From Clostridia bacterium (GTDB taxonomy: Bacteria > Bacillota > Clostridia > Lachnospirales > Cellulosilyticaceae), in NCBI GenBank assembly GCA_029239755.1, contig JARBUI010000002.1:310001-374000 (forward strand): DNA of 64,000 bases, given 5' to 3'. A program made the translations under genes and the position numbers. This document shows, in pieces, positions 59,452 to 64,000 of this stretch; position 1 is the stretch's first letter, and each line of letters begins with the position of its first letter. The notes below the pieces were generated by a model. That model searched no databases. It saw nothing but the letters and a program-made list of their open reading frames with translations, and had not been told where the DNA came from.

Positions 59452-60846
59452 TTACTCTGCTTTTTTAAAAGCTGCATATAATGCTGGATTTTTGATACGC
59501 ATTCCTATAAAGGATTTAAGTATAATACGTGTAATCGTAAGAGCTGTAAACATGGAAACGACAATACCAATTCCTAGTGTCGTTGCAAAGCTCTTGATAA
59601 GTCCTGTCCCAAACATATAGAGGACTGCTGCTGCAATAAGCGTCGTTACATTACCATCTAAAATAGCACTAAATGCCTTATGGAAACCTGCATCTACTGC
59701 AGCTGGCACGCTTCTCCCCACTGCAAGTTCTTCTTTAATACGCGCAAAAATAATAACATTAGCATCTACTGCCATACCTATTGATAATAAGATACCGGCA
59801 ATACCTGGCAAAGTAAGTGTTGCTCCCATGGCACTTAATATAAGAATTACAACTGAAATATAAAGCACAAGTGCAATATCCGCTGCAACCCCACATATTC
59901 TGTAAAAAGCAACCATAAAAATTAAAATTACAATAAAACCAATCATACCGGCTTTAAGACTTGTGTTTAAGGAATCCATTCCTAGTTTAGGTCCAATACC
60001 ACTTGAATTAACTGGGTCAAGTGTAAATGGCAGTGCCCCTGCATTAATTCCGTCTGCTAAGTCTTTAGCTTCCTCTGCAGTAAAGTTTCCTGTTATCATT
60101 CCTTTACCATCTGTAATATGTGCCTGAATGGTTGCAAAGCTAAGCAGTGTTTCATCTAACATAATGTAGATAGGTTGTCCAATATTATTTTTAGTGAAGT
60201 CTGAAAAAAGCTTAGTACCTTCTTTATCCATTTCAACACTTACTACTATTTGAGACACGCCGTTTTGCTCTACGCCATTTGCTGTCGCTTTTGTAACATT
60301 TGTACCAGTAACAATTTCTTTGCCTTCTTGGTCTAAAAATCTTAGCATTCCTGCTGCACCAATTTCTTGGATTGCTTTTTGAGGATCTGAAACACCTGGT
60401 ATATCTACTCTAATCTTATTTGTTCCTTCTAGAGATACTTCAGCTTCTGTATATCCCTTTGCATCTAATCTTTTTTGAATCATTGTACGAGCGGCTGACA
60501 TCTCTTCTCCAGTTGGAGTTCTATCAAGCTTTGGCTCATAAACAATGTTAACACCACCTTGAAGATCTAGTCCTAACTTAATGGTATTATTTAATGCTGT
60601 TTTCTTTTCAACTGCAGCATTTGTTTCTGCCGTATTACCTTCTGCTGCTTGTACTGTTCCTTCTGTTGTTGTCTCTTGATTTGATGCTTCATTCTCTTTT
60701 GTTTCTGTCTCTTTAACCTGAACTTCTTTTTGACTCTTTCCTACATTCATACTTGCCTGATAGGCTACAAAACTTACTCCAGCTATAATGATCAGCATAA
60801 GTATGAATATAAAAGTACTTTTAAGCTTAGTATTTCTGAATTTCAT
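59452..60846 (-). CDS. secD: Protein translocase subunit SecD
   Basis: A 464-residue protein. The N-terminal membrane helix (TFIFILMLIIIAGVSFVAYQ) is followed by an extracellular linker rich in E, T and N, then LGLDLQGGVNIVYEP and RLDAKGYTEAEVSLEGTNKI. The C-terminal six-helix part has GIAGILLSIGMAVDANVIIF and ILDGNVTTLIAAAVLYMFG. It partners SecF in protein export. Confidence 0.94.
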   Translation of the reverse strand: MKFRNTKLKSTFIFILMLIIIAGVSFVAYQASMNVGKSQKEVQVKETETKENEASNQETTTEGTVQAAEGNTAETNAAVEKKTALNNTIKLGLDLQGGVNIVYEPKLDRTPTGEEMSAARTMIQKRLDAKGYTEAEVSLEGTNKIRVDIPGVSDPQKAIQEIGAAGMLRFLDQEGKEIVTGTNVTKATANGVEQNGVSQIVVSVEMDKEGTKLFSDFTKNNIGQPIYIMLDETLLSFATIQAHITDGKGMITGNFTAEEAKDLADGINAGALPFTLDPVNSSGIGPKLGMDSLNTSLKAGMIGFIVILIFMVAFYRICGVAADIALVLYISVVILILSAMGATLTLPGIAGILLSIGMAVDANVIIFARIKEELAVGRSVPAAVDAGFHKAFSAILDGNVTTLIAAAVLYMFGTGLIKSFATTLGIGIVVSMFTALTITRIILKSFIGMRIKNPALYAAFKKAE

Positions 60847-60958
60847 TGTCTTTCCTCCTTAAACTCCTCGTTAAGCTTACAATAAGTTGATTATATAATT
60901 ACTGCAAAATATAGTCAATTAAAAACCATAATTATATCTTATTTTATTACATTTTATA

Positions 60959-62308
60959 CTATAAGAGCTCTGCTTTTATACCAATTGCACATTCTATTCT
61001 TTTCTTTTGAAGTTCACATCCTATTGTATAAACAGAATGTATATCTCCGTGAAAGTTATAAGAATTCGCAGCGCATCCTCCGCTGCAGTAAAATTTTGCC
61101 CAACACTTTTTACATTCATCTTTACTGTAGACATTACACTTTTCAAACTTTTCTCTTAAACTTAAATTCTTTACACCTTGCACGACATCTCCCATTTTAA
61201 ATTCAGGCAGCCCTACGAATTGATGACATGGATATAAATCACCATTAGGAGTAACTGCAAGATATTCTGTTCCAGAACCACATCCAGCAAGTCTTTTATG
61301 CACACAAGGTCCTCCCTCTAAATCAATCATGAAATGAAAGAAGTTAAAGGATTTTCCTTGTTTCGTTAGACTAAGCATATGTTTAGCTAGTCCTTCATAT
61401 TCCTTGCATATAGCCTGTACATCTTCTTCCTGCAGTGCATAAGGCATATTGGCAGGGGCAACAACTGGTTCAACAGACACTTCATTAAAGCCTGCCTCAG
61501 CCATATGTTTAACATCCTCTGCAAAATCAAGATTATGATGGGTAAAAGTGCCTCTTACATAGTATTGCTTACCTTTTCTTTTTTCCACAAGTCTTTTAAA
61601 TTTTGGAAGAATGATCTCATAGCTCCCTTTTCCATTAGGTGATGGACGCATACGGTCATTAACTTCTGGCCTTCCATCTAGACTTAAAACGACGTTGTGC
61701 ATGTTTTCATTAAGATAATCTATTATCTCATCACTTAATAAAACCCCGTTTGTTGTCATCGTAAATCTAAAGTTTTTACCTGTTTCTTTTTCTCTCAGCC
61801 TTGCATAGTCTACGACCCCTTTTACCACATCGAAATTCATAAGAGGTTCCCCGCCAAAGAAATCAATTTCTATATTGGTTCTATGCTTAGAATTCTCTAT
61901 AATAAAATCTATTGCCTTTTGTCCTACTTCAAGGCTCATCATACTACGATCTCCATGATATTCCCCTTCACCTGCAAAACAATACTTACAAGCCAAGTTA
62001 CAATCATGTGCAACATGCAAACAAAGCGCTTTTACAACAGGTTCTCTCTCTAAAAAGGCCGGTACAAAGTCTTCATAGGTATCAGAAGTATAGAGCATTT
62101 CCTCGTTTTTAAGAAGGGTTAGTTCCTCTATAGCCTCCTTAATTTCATCCTCTGTAAATACATTTTTATATTTTTGTATGACAGCGTCTTGAGATAAAAC
62201 CGATACATCATCCACTATTTCATAAGCTACGTCATCTAGTATGTGAATACTGCCACTATGTATATCCATAACAACATTGGAGTTTTCAAATTTAAATTTA
62301 TGGATCAT
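60959..62308 (-). CDS. scfB: Radical SAM SCIFF maturase
   Basis: A 449-residue radical SAM/SPASM enzyme. The N-terminal ~90 residues look like a RiPP recognition element (MIHKFKFENSNVVMDIHSGS). The radical SAM cluster is AHDCNLACKYCFAG, and GGEPLMNF follows. The C-terminal SPASM region has CGSGTEYLAVTPNGDLYPCH, then CKKCWAKFYCSGGCAANSY. It forms thioether bonds between cysteines and partner residues of the SCIFF peptide encoded just upstream. Confidence 0.94.
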   Translation of the reverse strand: MIHKFKFENSNVVMDIHSGSIHILDDVAYEIVDDVSVLSQDAVIQKYKNVFTEDEIKEAIEELTLLKNEEMLYTSDTYEDFVPAFLEREPVVKALCLHVAHDCNLACKYCFAGEGEYHGDRSMMSLEVGQKAIDFIIENSKHRTNIEIDFFGGEPLMNFDVVKGVVDYARLREKETGKNFRFTMTTNGVLLSDEIIDYLNENMHNVVLSLDGRPEVNDRMRPSPNGKGSYEIILPKFKRLVEKRKGKQYYVRGTFTHHNLDFAEDVKHMAEAGFNEVSVEPVVAPANMPYALQEEDVQAICKEYEGLAKHMLSLTKQGKSFNFFHFMIDLEGGPCVHKRLAGCGSGTEYLAVTPNGDLYPCHQFVGLPEFKMGDVVQGVKNLSLREKFEKCNVYSKDECKKCWAKFYCSGGCAANSYNFHGDIHSVYTIGCELQKKRIECAIGIKAELL

Positions 62309-62333
62309 GCCATCATCCTTTCGTTTTCAATAA

Positions 62334-62405
62334 GAAAGCGTGCAAAAAACGCACGCACTTTCCTCTTTCACAATAAAAGCAGCGACTAGAAGTCACTGCT
62401 GCTTT
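62334..62405 (-). terminator. Two hairpins between scfA and scfB, likely attenuator
   Basis: AAAGCAGC...GCTGCTTT (62376-62405) is followed on the minus strand by TTTTATTG, and GCGTGC/GCACGC (62338-62356) forms a second hairpin near the scfB start. They could lower scfB expression relative to the short peptide gene. Confidence 0.6.
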
Positions 62406-62411
62406 GAAAAA

Positions 62412-62549
62412 TTATTTTTCACAAGCTTGATTTCCTACAGTACAAGATGTTTTGCATGCTGATTGACATGATGTCTGACACTCACCGCATCCACCTTTTT
62501 TGGCACTGCATGGTAAATTTTTAGTGTTTAATGTTTTGATATGTTTCAT
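62412..62549 (-). CDS. scfA: SCIFF precursor peptide
   Basis: A 45-residue peptide: MKHIKTLNTKNLPCSAKKGG, then CGECQTSCQSACKTSCTVGN and QACEK. The C-terminal 25 residues hold the six conserved cysteines (21, 24, 28, 32, 36, 43) of the SCIFF family (six cysteines in forty-five residues). An extra C14 lies in the leader. Its partner maturase is encoded directly downstream. This pair is nearly universal in Clostridia; its biological role is unknown. Confidence 0.95.
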   Translation of the reverse strand: MKHIKTLNTKNLPCSAKKGGCGECQTSCQSACKTSCTVGNQACEK

Positions 62550-62624
62550 AATAACATTCTCCCTCCTGATTACAAACCTGTTTTATTATAACATATGTTT
62601 ATTTGTTTGCAAACAATTGAGCTG

Positions 62625-63035
62625 CTATTTTTGATAATTTACCGAAATGATGCCAGCTATTGTACTGCTTATAAGCACAACGAATGCTATCATAAAAATA
62701 GCTGAAGGTGCAAGTCCCTTTAACTGATTAATAAGTGTTCCAAGTACTAAAAAGAGTATAAAATATAACACTCCTCCCATAGCTCCCCACTTATAACCAT
62801 TCCTTGTATCTACTTTGGCAGTATCAAAGCCGGCTAAAAATGCTGATAAAATAATGCCAATGAGTACAATCCAGTTTTCAATAGCAGCTGACGCATTGGT
62901 GTATGTAAGAACAATAGAGCCTAATAAAATAAAGATTGCTGTTACAACATATGCCATTACGTTTGCCTTAATCATAGCTAGAACTGCTCTCGGCATATCC
63001 AGTGTTTGTTTGCTTTTTAATTTATGTGTAGTCAT
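62625..63035 (-). CDS. TIGR04086-family membrane protein
   Basis: About 136 residues from the ATG at 63035, eight bases after AAAGGAGGG. Four membrane segments are visible (VMAYVVTAIFILLGSIVLTY, WIVLIGIILSAFLAGFD, AMGGVLYFILFLVLGTLI, AIFMIAFVVLISSTIAGIIS). The loop KVDTRNGYKWGAMGG and its position beside the SCIFF genes identify the family, of unknown function. Confidence 0.85.
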   Translation of the reverse strand: MTTHKLKSKQTLDMPRAVLAMIKANVMAYVVTAIFILLGSIVLTYTNASAAIENWIVLIGIILSAFLAGFDTAKVDTRNGYKWGAMGGVLYFILFLVLGTLINQLKGLAPSAIFMIAFVVLISSTIAGIISVNYQK

Positions 63036-63127
63036 CTTCCTTCCCTCCTTTAGAATAATAGTTACTAATATTTTACGTGCATTTAGAGTCAAGTATGATA
63101 AAATAATATGATAAAGGAGGAAAAACT

Positions 63128-63976
63128 ATGAAACTTATTGATTTGCATATTCATTCTAATATTTCTGATGGCACACTATCTCCTTCTGACTTAGCCGTTT
63201 ATGCTAAATCCAAAGGATTAAGTGCTATTGCACTCACTGATCATGACACTATTTCTGGTATCGAGGAATGTACTCAAAAAGGCATAGCTATTAACCTTAT
63301 CGTAGTTCCTGGCATAGAATTTGCTGCTGAATATGCTGAACGTGAAATTCATATTTTAGGTTATTATATAGACTCCAGAAATCCTGTACTCAAGGATAAA
63401 TTAAAATTTATTATTGAAAGCCGTATGGCAAGAAATCAAAAAATGATAGAAAGGCTTAACAATTTAGGCCTTTCTATTACTATAGAAGATTTAGGTTTGG
63501 AGGGCCCTTCGGAAGCAGTATTTACCCGTGCTCATTTTGCAGCTGCATTGTATAAAAAAGGATATGTTAAAACCCGCAGCGAAGCTTTTGATAAATATAT
63601 TGGTTCAGGCAAACCCGCTTATGTTAAAAGATTTAGATTTACTGCAGAAGAATGTATTGATACTATTCACAAAGCTGGCGGACTTGCTGTTATTGCTCAT
63701 CCTTATTTATATAACTTAACCCAAGAGGAAACAGATCTTATGTTAAAAGATCTTACCTCTGTTGGCCTTGATGGTATTGAGACATTTTACAGCACCCATA
63801 GCAAAGAAGATGTTTCAAACCTCTTAGATTTATGTCAAAAGTATCATTTACTGCCTACTGGCGGCAGTGATTTTCATGGAGATAACAAACCTGGACTGGA
63901 TATAGGGAGAGGCTATGGGGAGCTTCAAATATCATATGATGTGCTTGAAGCGATGCAAAAGAAGATGGGAATTTGA
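63128..63976 (+). CDS. PHP-domain phosphoesterase (TrpH/RNase AM-like)
   Basis: A 282-residue protein. Metal ligands are DLHIHSNISDG, LTDHDTISGI, PGIEF, EIHILGYY, IAHPYLY and GGSDFHGD, the complete PHP set. Members include 3',5'-nucleotide bisphosphate phosphatases and the 5'-3' exonuclease RNase AM. AAAGGAGG precedes the ATG. It is divergent from the TIGR04086 gene. Confidence 0.88.
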   Translation: MKLIDLHIHSNISDGTLSPSDLAVYAKSKGLSAIALTDHDTISGIEECTQKGIAINLIVVPGIEFAAEYAEREIHILGYYIDSRNPVLKDKLKFIIESRMARNQKMIERLNNLGLSITIEDLGLEGPSEAVFTRAHFAAALYKKGYVKTRSEAFDKYIGSGKPAYVKRFRFTAEECIDTIHKAGGLAVIAHPYLYNLTQEETDLMLKDLTSVGLDGIETFYSTHSKEDVSNLLDLCQKYHLLPTGGSDFHGDNKPGLDIGRGYGELQISYDVLEAMQKKMGI

Positions 63977-64000
63977 GACTAGAAGTATTTGCTCTAATTT

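Overview
The window is AT-rich Firmicute DNA. It carries a complete spoVA operon (germination and dipicolinate transport), the SCIFF peptide with its radical-SAM maturase, separate secD and secF genes, HemZ, two bacteriohemerythrins and a tryptophan T-box. Together these point to an anaerobic, endospore-forming member of Clostridia, probably near Lachnospiraceae/Cellulosilyticaceae (inference from gene content only).

Layout. (1) Positions 1 to about 13,020 are the right part of an integrated element. Its integrase (11758-12894) sits beside a residual 3' half of a tRNA-Thr(GGT) gene (12977-13019). A leftward phage-type replication operon (8226 to 1) encodes an SNF2 helicase, VRR-NUC nuclease, a Cas4-like nuclease fused to an ATPase, a DUF669 protein, a compact family-B DNA polymerase, MazG, a ThyX-like protein, a DUF3310 protein and the start of a prim-pol. 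A separate int/xis/repA module with iterons inside repA lies next to the attachment site. (2) Positions 13.1-37.8 kb are chromosome: an orphan ERF annealing protein, cell-envelope and metabolic genes, a perR/fur-type gene with its box, an aminotransferase with an Lrp regulator, spoVA, a T-box-controlled solitary trpB, hemZ, dtd, relA, apt, recJ and tcdA. (3) Positions 37,921-56,955 are a complete 19.0-kb integrated element bounded by 38-bp perfect direct repeats. The right copy lies in an intact tRNA-Lys(CTT) gene. (4) Positions 57.1-64 kb are chromosome again: a chemoreceptor, secF, secD, the SCIFF system and a PHP-domain phosphoesterase.

The 19-kb element is the most interesting part. It has a tyrosine integrase, an excisionase-like protein, a cI/Cro-type switch and DnaD- and DnaC-like replication proteins. 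It also has its own sigma factor, one large HerA/VirD4/VirB4-type ATPase next to small membrane proteins (one pilin- or holin-like), and an 875-residue phage tape-measure-type protein. I see no relaxase, terminase, capsid, portal or other tail gene in it. A 234-bp cluster of strong inverted repeats follows the sigma gene, and three 9-bp arm-type repeats sit near each end. It fits neither a standard prophage nor a standard ICE. I propose it as a candidate undescribed family of mobile element; how it transfers cannot be settled from sequence alone.
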